Origin: Halobacillus litoralis
GTDB taxonomy: Bacteria; Bacillota; Bacilli; Bacillales; Halobacillaceae
DNA: 64,000 bases
Direction of reading: 5' to 3'
NCBI RefSeq assembly: GCF_004101865.1
Contig: NZ_CP026118.1
Coordinates: forward strand, 3,365,001-3,429,000
Position numbers and translations under genes: made by a program. Under the pieces are notes generated by a model. The model worked only from the letters and a program-made list of their open reading frames with translations, was not told the DNA's origin and searched no databases. This document shows positions 9,486-20,914 of this stretch, piece after piece. How positions within the stretch are numbered: the first letter of the stretch is position 1; each line of letters starts with the position of its first letter.

Positions 9486-9493
<8 letters not shown>
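8732..9493 (+). CDS. tpiA: Triosephosphate isomerase
   Basis: A 253-residue TIM barrel enzyme. Visible landmarks are the N-terminal AGNWKMNKT with the substrate lysine, the catalytic histidine in LGHSERR, the catalytic glutamate and loop 6 in [11 protein letters not shown], and the phosphate-binding GGSVKPAN and GGAS segments. It interconverts dihydroxyacetone phosphate and glyceraldehyde-3-phosphate. It lies 21 nt behind pgk with its own AAGGAGAGG, and its end overlaps the gpmI start by 8 nt. Confidence 0.97.
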
Positions 9494-12324
<2,831 letters not shown>

Positions 12325-12335
12325 ATTCGCAAATG

Positions 12336-12366
12336 AGCCTCTCTGATGATTCAGGGAGGCTTTTTT
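12336..12366 (+). terminator. Terminator of the glycolytic operon
   Basis: AGCCTCTCTGA pairs with TTCAGGGAGGCT around a TGA loop (one G-U pair) and is followed by six T residues. Confidence 0.92.
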
Positions 12367-12413
12367 CTATGATATGATAATGTTAGACAAACAGGAGTAG
12401 GAGAAAATCATTC

Positions 12414-12998
12414 ATGAAACGACTGGTTAAAATTGTTTTTCTTATTTGCCTTTTCTATGGGCTTTATACAGGTTACACTGTATGGACCTTTGGAGAAGAA
12501 GAGGAGATACCTGAGGCTGATGCAGCTATTGTCCTTGGTGCTGCTCAGTGGGATGGGAAACCTAGTCCCGTATTTGAAGGACGCTTGAAACAAGGAATAG
12601 AATTGTATGAAGAAGGTAAGGTTGAATATTTAGTGCTGACAGGTGGAACGAGTGAAAATGCTGCTTCCTCAGAAGCGGAAGTAGGAAAAGATTATGCCAT
12701 CGCACATGGAGTTGCAAAAGAAGATATTTTGTATGAAGATCGATCTTTAATAACAGAGGACAACCTGAAAAATGCCAAAAAGGTGTCAGGTGAGAAGAGC
12801 ATCGATACATTCCTATTGATCAGTGATCAATTTCATTTGAAGAGAGCTGTGATTATGGCAGAAAACCAAGGGATGGATGTTAAAGGGGTTCCAACCCAAT
12901 ATTCGGCTTATGAATCATTAGAAACTAAGTTGCCTTTCTTCTTAAGGGAATGGGCCTATCTAATGGTCCAGCAAGTCACGAAACTGCTGATTGTGTGA
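12414..12998 (+). CDS. YdcF/SanA-like DUF218 membrane-anchored protein
   Basis: A 194-residue protein with one N-terminal membrane segment (about residues 5-22, IVFLICLFYGLYTGYTVW) and a DUF218 domain. The conserved nucleotide-like fold motifs are AAIVLGAAQWDG, a R-x-x-x-G-x-x-L helix and LVLTGGTSEN. Later come the ITEDNLKNAK and SDQFHLKRA motifs. Family members such as YdcF and SanA are linked to envelope functions; the reaction is not firmly known. It lies 10 nt before the nitroreductase gene and is probably cotranscribed with it. Confidence 0.88.
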   Translation: MKRLVKIVFLICLFYGLYTGYTVWTFGEEEEIPEADAAIVLGAAQWDGKPSPVFEGRLKQGIELYEEGKVEYLVLTGGTSENAASSEAEVGKDYAIAHGVAKEDILYEDRSLITEDNLKNAKKVSGEKSIDTFLLISDQFHLKRAVIMAENQGMDVKGVPTQYSAYESLETKLPFFLREWAYLMVQQVTKLLIV

Positions 12999-13007
12999 GG
13001 TGAGCAT

Positions 13008-13613
13008 ATGGATCTGTTAGAAGCGATTAAAAACCGGCGCTCTATTCATGAGTACAAAAATGAACAAATAGACCGAAAAGTATTGAAGCAGATCTTTTCA
13101 AAGGCTTGCTGGGCCCCTAACCATCGGATGAAAGAACCATGGAGCATCAAGCTCTATCAAGGTGATGGGAAAAAGGACTATGCCAAAAAGGTGATCGATA
13201 GTTATGATAGAGAAGGTTTTTTCAACAATTATGATCATCAAAAAAGCAATAAGATGAAAGAGGGAATCCGGCAGTTTCTTCTCAATATCCCTCATCATGC
13301 TTTAATCTATATGGAGCGTGACTCTGACCAAAGAAAGTATGAAGAGGACTATGCTGCCGTGTGCGCTTATATCCAAAATGTTCAGCTTCTTGCGTGGGAG
13401 GCAGGTGTAGGCGTTTTATGGACGACAAGTCCTTATTTGCATGACAATGATTTTGCGCGGGATATTGGTCTTGATCCGTCCGATTATAAGCTTGTTTCGG
13501 TTTTGCAAATGGGTCATCCTTTACGCATACCTAATCCAAAAAAAAGAAATCCCATTGAAAATAAGATGCAGATTATAGACAGTGGAGAAACCAAAAAAGC
13601 TGACGCAAATTAA
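13008..13613 (+). CDS. Nitroreductase-family oxidoreductase
   Basis: A 201-residue FMN-dependent nitroreductase-like protein. The N-terminal IKNRRSIHEYKNEQID motif is the family FMN-phosphate signature; AACWAPNH-like (SKACWAPNHRM) and GVGVLWTTSPY are the ring and middle segments. Likely an NAD(P)H-dependent reductase of quinones or nitro compounds; natural substrate unknown. ATG 13008 follows GAGGTGAGC. Its lysine-rich C-terminus and stop codon are encoded within the downstream terminator, and the stop overlaps the stop of the convergent YtzI-like gene. Confidence 0.87.
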   Translation: MDLLEAIKNRRSIHEYKNEQIDRKVLKQIFSKACWAPNHRMKEPWSIKLYQGDGKKDYAKKVIDSYDREGFFNNYDHQKSNKMKEGIRQFLLNIPHHALIYMERDSDQRKYEEDYAAVCAYIQNVQLLAWEAGVGVLWTTSPYLHDNDFARDIGLDPSDYKLVSVLQMGHPLRIPNPKKRNPIENKMQIIDSGETKKADAN

Positions 13614-13625
13614 GCGTCAGCTTTC
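13596..13625. terminator. Shared bidirectional terminator containing both stop codons
   Basis: AAAGCTGACGC and GCGTCAGCTTT pair around a 7-nt loop AAATTAA. Both the nitroreductase stop (13611-13613) and the oppositely oriented YtzI-like stop (13610-13612) lie in the loop. Confidence 0.9.
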
Positions 13626-13771
13626 TTTTTCTTTTCATTTAAGTGATCCTCATCTGGTAAAGGATCAACGGTGTGTTTGTAATCATAACCTTTTGAAACA
13701 GCCATTCCGAACATAGCGGCAATCCCCAAAACAATAGCAATACATACGAGCATGATAACCGTAAATGTCAT
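13610..13771 (-). CDS. YtzI-like small membrane protein (53 aa)
   Basis: Read directly on the minus strand: ATG at 13771, 53 residues. The N-terminal half is one hydrophobic segment (TVIMLVCIAIVLGIAAMFG), followed by SKGYDYKHTVDPLPDE and a lysine-rich tail. The SKGY-x-x-KHTVDPLP pattern resembles the short YtzI proteins of Bacillaceae, whose function is unknown. The ribosome-binding site AAAGAGATG is modest. It probably forms a single-pass membrane protein. Its last codons are in the shared terminator stem. Homology is from memory and should be tested by search. Confidence 0.75.
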   Translation of the reverse strand: MTFTVIMLVCIAIVLGIAAMFGMAVSKGYDYKHTVDPLPDEDHLNEKKKKADA

Positions 13772-13856
13772 GGAAACACATCTCTTTCTTTAGATCATAA
13801 CAGAGGTGAAGTTCTCCTCTGCACACACCTATTTTCCCACATAATGAATAAGAATA

Positions 13857-15575
13857 CTACTTTGTTTGTGTTTTTTCTTTCACGAAAGCGACAACTTCTT
13901 CAGCTGTGCCCATTGAAAGGATTTCGTCTTTATATGAAGATAATTCTTTCTTGGAAAGCTCTCTGATTTGTGTACGTGCAGGTAAGATGGAAGTGGCACT
14001 CATACTGAATTCGTCTAACCCAAGCCCCAATAGGATCGGAATTGCGATTTCATCACCAGCCATTTCTCCGCACATACCTGCCCATTTACCTTCAGCATGA
14101 GCAGCTTCGATGACGTTATTCACAAGGTTTAAGATCGCAGGATTGTATGGTTGATACAAGTAAGAAACCCGCTCATTCATACGATCTGCAGCCATCGTGT
14201 ACTGAATCAAGTCATTTGTACCGATACTGAAGAAGTCCACTTCTTTAGCGAATTGACGAGCGATGACAGCCGTTGCTGGTATTTCAACCATCATACCGAC
14301 TTCGATCCCCTCAGAAACGTCTTTCCCTTCGCTCTTCAAGTTTTCTCTTTCTTCTTCAAGAATCGCTTTTGCCTGACGGAACTCTTCAAGTGTCGCGATC
14401 ATCGGAAACATGATTTTTAAATTTCCATGGACACTTGCACGCAGCAATGCCCGAAGTTGGACACGGAAGATGTCGTCGCGTTCCAGGCAAAGACGAATCG
14501 CACGATAACCGAGGAATGGGTTCATTTCTTCAGGCAGGTCGAGGTAGTCCAGTTCTTTATCTCCGCCGATATCAAGGGTACGGACGACGACAGGCTTGTC
14601 TCCCATTTGCTTAAGGACGGAAGAGTAGGCGTCAAACTGCTCTTCTTCTGTCGGAAGCTGGCTTTTCCCCATGTAGAGGAATTCTGTGCGATAAAGACCT
14701 ACACCTTCACCACCGTTGTTGAGCACACCTTGAACATCTTCAGGAGTACCAATATTAGCTACAAGCTCAACATGCTCCCCTTCAGATGTGACAGTTGTTT
14801 CATCCTTCAGCTTTGCCCATTCTTGCTTTTGTTTCTCAAAATCATCTTGTTTTTGCTTGTACTCTTCGATTTGAGCATCAGTTGGATCAATGATCACATC
14901 ACCATTAATGCCATCTACGATGACCACTGTATCTTTTGGAGCCTGAGAAGTAATATTTTTAGTCCCTACTACAGCTGGTATCTCAAGCGAGCGGGCCATA
15001 ATTGCAGAATGAGAGGTACGACCACCGATATCAGTTGTGAACCCTTTGACAAACTGTTTATTCAACTGAGCTGTATCGGAAGGTGTTAAATCATCAGCAA
15101 CGATGACGACTTCCTCATTAATCAATGCGGGATCAGGAAAAGTCACTCCCAGTAAGTGAGCCATTACACGTTTGGTCACATCATGGATGTCTGCAGCGCG
15201 TTCACGCATGTATTCGTTATCCATGTTTTTGAACATGTCAATGAACATATTGGCCGTTTCCGAAAGAGCAGCCTCTGCATTTACATTTTCGCTTTTGATT
15301 TTATCCTCGATCGGTTTGATTAGTTCAGGGTCGCTGAGGACCAATAGATGAGCGGAGAAGATCTCTGCATGCTCATCGCCTAGTGATTTTTTTGTATGTT
15401 CTTTAATCTTTTCAAGCTCTGACTTAGAAATATCCAAAGCTTCGTGGAGGCGTTTAACCTCTTGTTCCGGTTGTTCGATATCTGATTTACTGAAAGAGAG
15501 GTCTGGAGCTTCCAGACGATAGACTTTCGCAATAGCGATACCGCTGGAAGCTGCAATACCTTGAAGCTGTGTCAT
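13857..15575 (-). CDS. ptsI: Phosphoenolpyruvate-protein phosphotransferase (PTS Enzyme I)
   Basis: A 572-residue Enzyme I. The start is ATG 15575 ([14 protein letters not shown]), 4 nt after the ptsH stop, with the GGGGGAATAAAGG region as ribosome-binding site; the frame is open upstream inside ptsH but is not family sequence. The phosphorylated His189 is in [13 protein letters not shown], and the PEP-binding C-domain shows [10 protein letters not shown] and the GMCGEMAGD signature. It passes phosphate from PEP to HPr His15. It is the last gene of the fructose PTS operon; no clear terminator follows. Confidence 0.97.
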   Translation of the reverse strand: MTQLQGIAASSGIAIAKVYRLEAPDLSFSKSDIEQPEQEVKRLHEALDISKSELEKIKEHTKKSLGDEHAEIFSAHLLVLSDPELIKPIEDKIKSENVNAEAALSETANMFIDMFKNMDNEYMRERAADIHDVTKRVMAHLLGVTFPDPALINEEVVIVADDLTPSDTAQLNKQFVKGFTTDIGGRTSHSAIMARSLEIPAVVGTKNITSQAPKDTVVIVDGINGDVIIDPTDAQIEEYKQKQDDFEKQKQEWAKLKDETTVTSEGEHVELVANIGTPEDVQGVLNNGGEGVGLYRTEFLYMGKSQLPTEEEQFDAYSSVLKQMGDKPVVVRTLDIGGDKELDYLDLPEEMNPFLGYRAIRLCLERDDIFRVQLRALLRASVHGNLKIMFPMIATLEEFRQAKAILEEERENLKSEGKDVSEGIEVGMMVEIPATAVIARQFAKEVDFFSIGTNDLIQYTMAADRMNERVSYLYQPYNPAILNLVNNVIEAAHAEGKWAGMCGEMAGDEIAIPILLGLGLDEFSMSATSILPARTQIRELSKKELSSYKDEILSMGTAEEVVAFVKEKTQTK

Positions 15576-15579
15576 GCCT

Positions 15580-15846
15580 TTATTCCCCCAAACCTTCATT
15601 CTTCATTGTTGTTTCCAAATGATCGATTGCTTCTTGTTCGTCACTACCTTCTGCAGTGATTTTCACTTCAGAGTTTGCTGGAATGCCTAGGCTCATGATT
15701 CCCATGATGGATTTCAAGTTCACAGACTTTTCTTTGTAGTGCAAGTTAATATCAGACTCGTATTTACCAGCGTTCTGAACGAGAACTGTGGCAGGACGAG
15801 CGTGTACACCGTCTGAGGATGTAATTGTAAATGTTTTTTCAACCAT
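15580..15846 (-). CDS. ptsH: Phosphocarrier protein HPr
   Basis: An 88-residue HPr with both signalling sites: His15 (SDGVHARPA), phosphorylated by Enzyme I, and Ser46 ([10 protein letters not shown]), target of HPr kinase. P-Ser-HPr is the main CcpA corepressor. It lies 54 nt behind fruA with AGGAGGAATC before ATG 15846; no terminator or strong promoter is visible in that gap. In B. subtilis ptsHI follows ptsG, so placement behind fruA is a lineage-specific arrangement. Confidence 0.97.
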   Translation of the reverse strand: MVEKTFTITSSDGVHARPATVLVQNAGKYESDINLHYKEKSVNLKSIMGIMSLGIPANSEVKITAEGSDEQEAIDHLETTMKNEGLGE

Positions 15847-15900
15847 TATGATTCCTCCTAAAAATTCGTATTGTATATGAGTTACCCTAACTTTACTATT

Positions 15901-17796
15901 TTAAGCCTTTCGGAGGTCTTTTTTCAAGAATCCTACAATAATTGCAGAAAGAATCGAACCGGCAATTATTGCCACAAGGTAAAGTGCGATTTGCATTAGA
16001 CCACCTTCAACAAGCGGGGCGACGATGATACCGCCATGTGGGGCGCGTAAACCTATTCCGAACAACATCGTCAACATTCCGGTCAATGCGCTTCCTGCGA
16101 CCATGGATGGGATTACTCGTGCAGGGTCTGCAGCGGCAAATGGAATCGCACCTTCGGTTATGAAGAATGCACCAAGTGGATAGGCTGCCTTTCCTGTTTC
16201 GCGTTCTTGATCAGTGAATTTGTTTTTGAAGAATGTCGTTGCAAGTCCCATAGCAAGTGGTGGGACCATACCGCCTGCCATTGCAGCAGCTATGAACGTA
16301 TAGTTTCCGGCATCTAAAGCTGCGATACCGAATGTGTAGGCTGCTTTATTTACAGGCCCTCCCATATCTACCGCCATCATTCCACCTACAATTAATCCGA
16401 GCAGGGCCAAATTTGAACCGCTCATACGATCAAGGAGATCGAACAGCCATGTGTAGACGCTTGTCAAAGCAGGGTTTATGAGTAACATAATCATACCTGT
16501 TCCGAAAATCGCAAGGACAGGATAAAGTAACACGGTTTTCAAACCATCCATTACAGCTGGAAGGCCTTCCAGTAACTTTTTCACCAATAATGTCAAATAA
16601 CCAGCTAGGAAACCTGCAATCAAACCGCCTAAGAAACCAGAGCCATTCCCGGCACCTTCAACGGTTTGGGTAACGGCGATCAAACCACCGACCATACCTG
16701 GTGCAAAACCGGGCCGGTCTGCAATACTAGATGCAATGAAACCAGCCAGTACAGGAACAAGCAGGAAGAAAGCATTGCCGCCGCCAATGATATTGAGCAT
16801 TTCGGCGAAGCGGTTGTACTCTTCATTTGACGGATCTGCAGAATTGATTCCCCAGAAGAAGGAAATGGCAATTAAAATTCCGCCACCGACGACAAATGGG
16901 AGCATGTTTGATACACCATTCATCAAGTGTTTATAAAAACCGGTACGTTGACCTTTTTCCTCAGATGAATCCTGGTTGCTTCCTCCACCTTGATAAATCG
17001 GAGCGTCTTTGTTTACTGCTTTATTGATTAATTCTTCAGGTTCGTGAATGGCTTTTGCTACTGGAACTTCAATGACAGGTTTTCCATTGAATCCTTCCAT
17101 ATCGACTTTCGTATCAGCGGCAACGATAATGGCATCAGCTTCAGCAATGTCATCTTGGGTAAGACGGTTTTTTACTCCGCTAGAGCCATTCGTTTGAACT
17201 TTGATATTAACGCCCATTTCTTTTGCTGTCGCTTTTAATTTATCTGCTGCCATATACGTGTGGGCGATTCCTGTCGGGCAGGCGGTGACTGCAAGTATTT
17301 TCCCTGCAGTTTGTTCGGAAGAGTCTTCTTCGTTATCTTCCTCTGCTTCTTTGGCATTGATGGCTTCAATCACGTCTGCTTCAGTTTTAGCAGCTTCCAA
17401 CTGAGCGCGGAAATTGTTATCCATCAAAAAGGAAGATAATCGGGATAACGTCTCCAAGTGAGTATTGTTAGCTCCCTCTGACGCTGCGATCATGAAGAAC
17501 AGTTTTGTCGGCTGCCCATCTAATGATTCATAATCCAATCCATCTGTCGAACGTCCAAAAACGATGGCAGGATCTTTAACCGCTGATGTCTTCGCATGGG
17601 GGATGGCAATCTCGTCACCAATTCCTGTAGTGCTCTGTTGCTCGCGGTCTTCAATGGCCTTTTTAAAAGCATCGCGGTCATTAAGTTTACCGGCTGCATC
17701 TAATTTTCCGACCAATTCATCAATTGCTTCAGGTTTTGAAGCGGCTGTCATATTTAACAAAATCGTATCTTTTGTCAATAAATCAGTGATTTTCAT
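15901..17796 (-). CDS. fruA: Fructose-specific PTS permease, EIIABC fusion
   Basis: A 631-residue three-domain permease. The EIIA domain (about 1-150) has the active His67 in EIAIPHAKT; an acidic linker (EEDNEEDSS) leads to EIIB with phospho-Cys173 in TACPTGIAHT; the EIIC membrane domain (about 290-631) carries many hydrophobic helices and GFAPGMVGG. It imports fructose as fructose-1-phosphate. The start ATG 17796 follows GGGAGTG, 16 nt after the fruK stop. Substrate assignment rests on the domain order and the fruK neighbour. Confidence 0.95.
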   Translation of the reverse strand: MKITDLLTKDTILLNMTAASKPEAIDELVGKLDAAGKLNDRDAFKKAIEDREQQSTTGIGDEIAIPHAKTSAVKDPAIVFGRSTDGLDYESLDGQPTKLFFMIAASEGANNTHLETLSRLSSFLMDNNFRAQLEAAKTEADVIEAINAKEAEEDNEEDSSEQTAGKILAVTACPTGIAHTYMAADKLKATAKEMGVNIKVQTNGSSGVKNRLTQDDIAEADAIIVAADTKVDMEGFNGKPVIEVPVAKAIHEPEELINKAVNKDAPIYQGGGSNQDSSEEKGQRTGFYKHLMNGVSNMLPFVVGGGILIAISFFWGINSADPSNEEYNRFAEMLNIIGGGNAFFLLVPVLAGFIASSIADRPGFAPGMVGGLIAVTQTVEGAGNGSGFLGGLIAGFLAGYLTLLVKKLLEGLPAVMDGLKTVLLYPVLAIFGTGMIMLLINPALTSVYTWLFDLLDRMSGSNLALLGLIVGGMMAVDMGGPVNKAAYTFGIAALDAGNYTFIAAAMAGGMVPPLAMGLATTFFKNKFTDQERETGKAAYPLGAFFITEGAIPFAAADPARVIPSMVAGSALTGMLTMLFGIGLRAPHGGIIVAPLVEGGLMQIALYLVAIIAGSILSAIIVGFLKKDLRKA

Positions 17797-17812
17797 ATTG
17801 GTTCACTCCCAT

Positions 17813-18727
17813 TTATTTTATTTCAGATATGCTGATTTGCTCGAGCAGTGCCTGTACATCTTCCTGTTGGCATAGATCATCTTGGAAAGCTGTAGCACTC
17901 CCTGAGGCTACTCCATAACGGAATGCACCCTCCGTAGTCTCTTCTTTCGCCATTGCTGATAGAAAACCAGCTACAACCGAATCGCCGGCGCCGACAGAAT
18001 TCCTCACTTTACCTTGTGGAACGTTGGCAAATAATTTCTGATCCTTGTTTATATATACAGCGCCTTCGCCTCCCATTGAGACTATGACATGTTCAACGTT
18101 TTTATCGATGAGTTTTTGACCGTATTCCGCTGCTTTTTCTTTAGAGTCGACTGTAACTCCGAATAATTCCCCAAGCTCGTGATGATTGGGTTTCAGTAAG
18201 TAAAGGGGATGACCGATCAGTTGTTCCAGAGCTTTCCCAGAAGTGTCCGCGACTACTTTTATTTTATTTTTGGCACAAATTTCAGTCATAGTCACATAAA
18301 AATCATTTGGTAGAGAGGAAGGGACGCTCCCAGCTAACACGAGTGTATCTTTCTCTGTAAACGTTCTGATCTTCATGAGAAGTTCTTCCTGAAGTTTTGC
18401 AGAAATTTCAGGCCCAGGCCCATTGATCTCTGTCTCCTCATCACTCTTTAACTTGACGTTCACCCTTGTATTCTGTGAAGTGTCTATAAACCCATGAGAC
18501 ACAGATTCTTTCTCCAAGGATTCTTTAATGAATGCTCCTGTGAAACCACCGATATAACCTAGCGCTTCCGTTGTTACCTCTAAACGGGCCATCACGCGAG
18601 AGACATTGATTCCTTTGCCGCCAGGGTAGTAAAACGTTTGATTAGATCTATTCAGACCACCTGCTTCAAATTCTTCCACGTTCATGATGTAGTCGATGGA
18701 AGGATTCAAGGTGCATGTGTAAATCAT
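17813..18727 (-). CDS. fruK: 1-phosphofructokinase
   Basis: A 304-residue PfkB-family kinase with the start MIYTCTLNPSIDY, the glycine-rich PGGKGINVSRV motif and the C-terminal GAGDSVVAGF anion-hole/catalytic-aspartate motif. It phosphorylates fructose-1-phosphate to fructose-1,6-bisphosphate, which is also the CggR inducer, linking this operon with the glycolytic operon at 5-12 kb. The start overlaps the fruR stop by 4 nt (ATGA), a sign of translational coupling. Confidence 0.95.
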   Translation of the reverse strand: MIYTCTLNPSIDYIMNVEEFEAGGLNRSNQTFYYPGGKGINVSRVMARLEVTTEALGYIGGFTGAFIKESLEKESVSHGFIDTSQNTRVNVKLKSDEETEINGPGPEISAKLQEELLMKIRTFTEKDTLVLAGSVPSSLPNDFYVTMTEICAKNKIKVVADTSGKALEQLIGHPLYLLKPNHHELGELFGVTVDSKEKAAEYGQKLIDKNVEHVIVSMGGEGAVYINKDQKLFANVPQGKVRNSVGAGDSVVAGFLSAMAKEETTEGAFRYGVASGSATAFQDDLCQQEDVQALLEQISISEIK

Positions 18728-19473
18728 GTTGTCACAACCTTTATATTCGTTTTATGAGTATAATCCTCTAGTAAGTTTCCCTTATAATCCGTAACTATTT
18801 CAGCTTCTGGTAAATCCAAAAATTTTGTGAAGGAGACTTCATTGAATTTGGAATGATCGATGAGGATATATCGTTTTCGGGATAAGTGGACTGTAGTTTG
18901 TTTGATGGCTGCTTCCTCTGGGTCAGGTGTAGTGAAACCATCCGCCAATGTAACCCCGTTTGCTCCCATGAAGCATTGGTCGAATCGGTATTGCTGTAGG
19001 CTTTGTAAAGCACCTGCGCCAACAACGGCTCCAGTACGATGTTTTACTTGGCCACCGATCACATACGTTTTTATATTATGTTCACTAAGTGCATCCAAAT
19101 GGCTCAAACCATTTGTAACTACGACAATATCTTTTTGTTTCAAATAAGGAATCATTTCAAATGTTGTGGAACCAGCATCAATGAAAATACAATCACCATC
19201 TTGGACAAGCGATGCAGCGAATTTCGCTATGAGTTGCTTTTCGCGATGGAATTTAGTGATTTTTTCTCCCATCGTCGGTTCAGCACTTGCTGACCTTCTT
19301 AATGAGGCTCCACCATGTACACGAAGTAACAACCCTTGTTTCTCCAGTTGATCCAAATCGCGACGGATCGTTGATTCTGATGCACCAGTAACTTCTACCA
19401 AACGCTTGATTTTTGCTGTATGATCGTTTTTGACTGTTTCTAATATCAGTTGATGGCGGTCAGGTGTCAGCAA
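18724..19473 (-). CDS. fruR: FruR, DeoR-family repressor of the fructose operon
   Basis: A 249-residue DeoR-type regulator: an N-terminal HTH (LVEVTGASESTIRRDLDQLE) and a C-terminal sugar-phosphate domain with IFIDAGSTTFEM and VVTNGL motifs. TTG 19473 is chosen because it gives the family start (M)LTPDRHQLIL and has AAGGAG 10 nt upstream; a GTG at 19500 has no ribosome-binding site and adds nine non-family residues. It likely represses its own operon until fructose-1-phosphate accumulates. TTGATT repeats at the promoter are candidate binding sites. Confidence 0.92.
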   Translation of the reverse strand: MLTPDRHQLILETVKNDHTAKIKRLVEVTGASESTIRRDLDQLEKQGLLLRVHGGASLRRSASAEPTMGEKITKFHREKQLIAKFAASLVQDGDCIFIDAGSTTFEMIPYLKQKDIVVVTNGLSHLDALSEHNIKTYVIGGQVKHRTGAVVGAGALQSLQQYRFDQCFMGANGVTLADGFTTPDPEEAAIKQTTVHLSRKRYILIDHSKFNEVSFTKFLDLPEAEIVTDYKGNLLEDYTHKTNIKVVTT

Positions 19474-19507
19474 TACTAAACATCTCCTTGCTTGTTTCAC
19501 TATCTCT

Positions 19508-19561
19508 ATAGTAAAGGAAAGCCCTTACAAAAATCAACCATAAACAATCAAAAGTAATCAA
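19508..19561 (-). promoter_or_regulatory. fru operon promoter with TTGATT repeats
   Basis: On the minus strand -35 TTGATT (revcomp of 19532-19537) and -10 TACTAT (19508-19513) have an 18-nt spacer. Two more TTGATT hexamers lie upstream at 19546-19551 and 19556-19561 (minus strand). Repeats at and above the -35 are a plausible FruR operator; this is inference. Confidence 0.65.
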
Positions 19562-19642
19562 AAACTTTCATGGACTATCATAGAAGGATCTCACCTCTGC
19601 CGATCGGTCGTTTGTGAGAGGGCGGAAGCTACAGAAATAAGC

Positions 19643-19671
19643 TTGCTGACCCATTGGTTTTATGCTACATT
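19643..19671 (+). promoter_or_regulatory. secG promoter
   Basis: TTGCTG (19643-19648) and TACATT (19666-19671) have a 17-nt spacer; the predicted start is about 35 nt ahead of the secG ATG. Confidence 0.6.
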
Positions 19672-19713
19672 TAAACTAGTTATTTGTACGTCTTTAGGAG
19701 GTGTTGGCACATC

Positions 19714-19947
19714 ATGGAAACACTTGCAATTACTTTATTGACCATCGATACAATTGCTATGATTGTACTTGTTTTATTACAATCTGGTAAAAGTGCCGGT
19801 CTTTCAGGAGCGATTTCTGGTGGAGCGGAGCAATTGTTCGGAAAACAAAAAGCACGTGGGATTGACGCTGTTTTGCATAAAGCAACGATTGTAACAGGCG
19901 TCTTGTTCTTCGTTTTAGCCTTTTTGACGGCTTATATTTTAGGTTGA
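19714..19947 (+). CDS. secG: SecG preprotein translocase subunit
   Basis: A 77-residue SecG with two membrane helices (about 3-21 and 53-75) and the conserved cytoplasmic loop [17 protein letters not shown]. It is the non-essential third subunit of SecYEG. ATG 19714 is chosen because AGGAGGTG lies 8 nt upstream; an in-frame start at 19684 would add non-family residues. It is followed by a strong terminator and then est and rnr, the standard Bacillus secG-est-rnr-smpB-ssrA order. Confidence 0.95.
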   Translation: METLAITLLTIDTIAMIVLVLLQSGKSAGLSGAISGGAEQLFGKQKARGIDAVLHKATIVTGVLFFVLAFLTAYILG

Positions 19948-19965
19948 TAACTGCTTTATGAAACG

Positions 19966-19994
19966 ACCGCGCTCGAAAAGAGCGCGGTTTTTCT
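19966..19994 (+). terminator. Terminator after secG
   Basis: ACCGCGCTC and GAGCGCGGT pair around GAAAA and are followed by TTTTTC. Confidence 0.92.
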
Positions 19995-20130
19995 ATTTCA
20001 ATAAAGGGAATTATAAGGGAGTCGGACACAAAATGTGTAAACGAATCTTTAATTTGGTAAAATAGAAAACATTGTGGATAAGAATGAAAATATAGAGATA
20101 AGGAAATAGATGAAGTAAGGAGAGAATGAG

Positions 20131-20874
20131 ATGAAGATTAAACAACCTCAGCCTTTTACGTTTGAGGAAGGCGAACGTGCGGTATTATTATTACATGGAT
20201 TCACAGGACATTCCGCTGATGTCCGTATGCTCGGACGTTTCTTACAGAAGCATGGGTACACCTCGCATGCTCCCATTTATGCAGGTCATGGGAAAGAACT
20301 TGAAGCTTTGATTGAAGCGAGACCTGAAGATTGGTGGGCAGATGTTAAACAAGCCTTGAATCATCTGCGTGAATTAGGCTATGAGAAAATCGCTATAGCT
20401 GGCTTATCACTCGGAGGAGTGCTTGGTTTGAAATTGGCTTACTCTGAACCAGTTAAAGGGCTGGTGACGATGTGCGCCCCGGTGTTCTTTGATAATGAAG
20501 AACAGCTGACCAAAGGTTTTGAATTTAAAGCTCGCCAGTATAAGCAATTAGAAGGCAAACCCAAAGAAAACATTGATCAAGAAGTGAAAGAGCTGCTCGG
20601 CGAATCAGAAGAAATGTTCAAACAGCTGGGTGGATTGATTAATGAAGTCCATGATGATATAGATCAAATCTATACACCGACATTCGTCGTTCAAGCAGAA
20701 CAAGATGAAATGATAAACACTGAAAGTGCAAACTATATTTATGAGCAAGTAGAAACAAATCAAAAAGATATTAAATGGTACAAAAACTCTGGACACGTGA
20801 TCACAATGGATAAGGAAAAAGAACAATTGCATGAAGACATACTTGAATTCCTTGAATCCCTCGACTGGTCATGA
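20131..20874 (+). CDS. est: Carboxylesterase (Est30/YvaK family)
   Basis: A 247-residue alpha/beta hydrolase like Geobacillus Est30. The nucleophile is Ser93 in AGLSLGG, with Asp192 (AEQDEM) and His222 (NSGHVI) completing the triad; LLHGFTG forms the oxyanion-hole loop. It hydrolyses short-to-medium chain esters in the cytoplasm; the physiological substrate is unknown. ATG 20131 follows AAGGAGAG. The next gene, rnr, starts 40 nt downstream and is probably cotranscribed. Confidence 0.93.
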   Translation: MKIKQPQPFTFEEGERAVLLLHGFTGHSADVRMLGRFLQKHGYTSHAPIYAGHGKELEALIEARPEDWWADVKQALNHLRELGYEKIAIAGLSLGGVLGLKLAYSEPVKGLVTMCAPVFFDNEEQLTKGFEFKARQYKQLEGKPKENIDQEVKELLGESEEMFKQLGGLINEVHDDIDQIYTPTFVVQAEQDEMINTESANYIYEQVETNQKDIKWYKNSGHVITMDKEKEQLHEDILEFLESLDWS

Positions 20875-20914
20875 TTTCAGAGTCTTGTCCTTCATTTAAA
20901 AGGAGGTAAGACAA

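Noticed and set aside
14427..15089. A 220-codon plus-strand frame inside ptsI
   Set aside because: Antisense shadow of Enzyme I; no ribosome-binding site and no recognisable domain.
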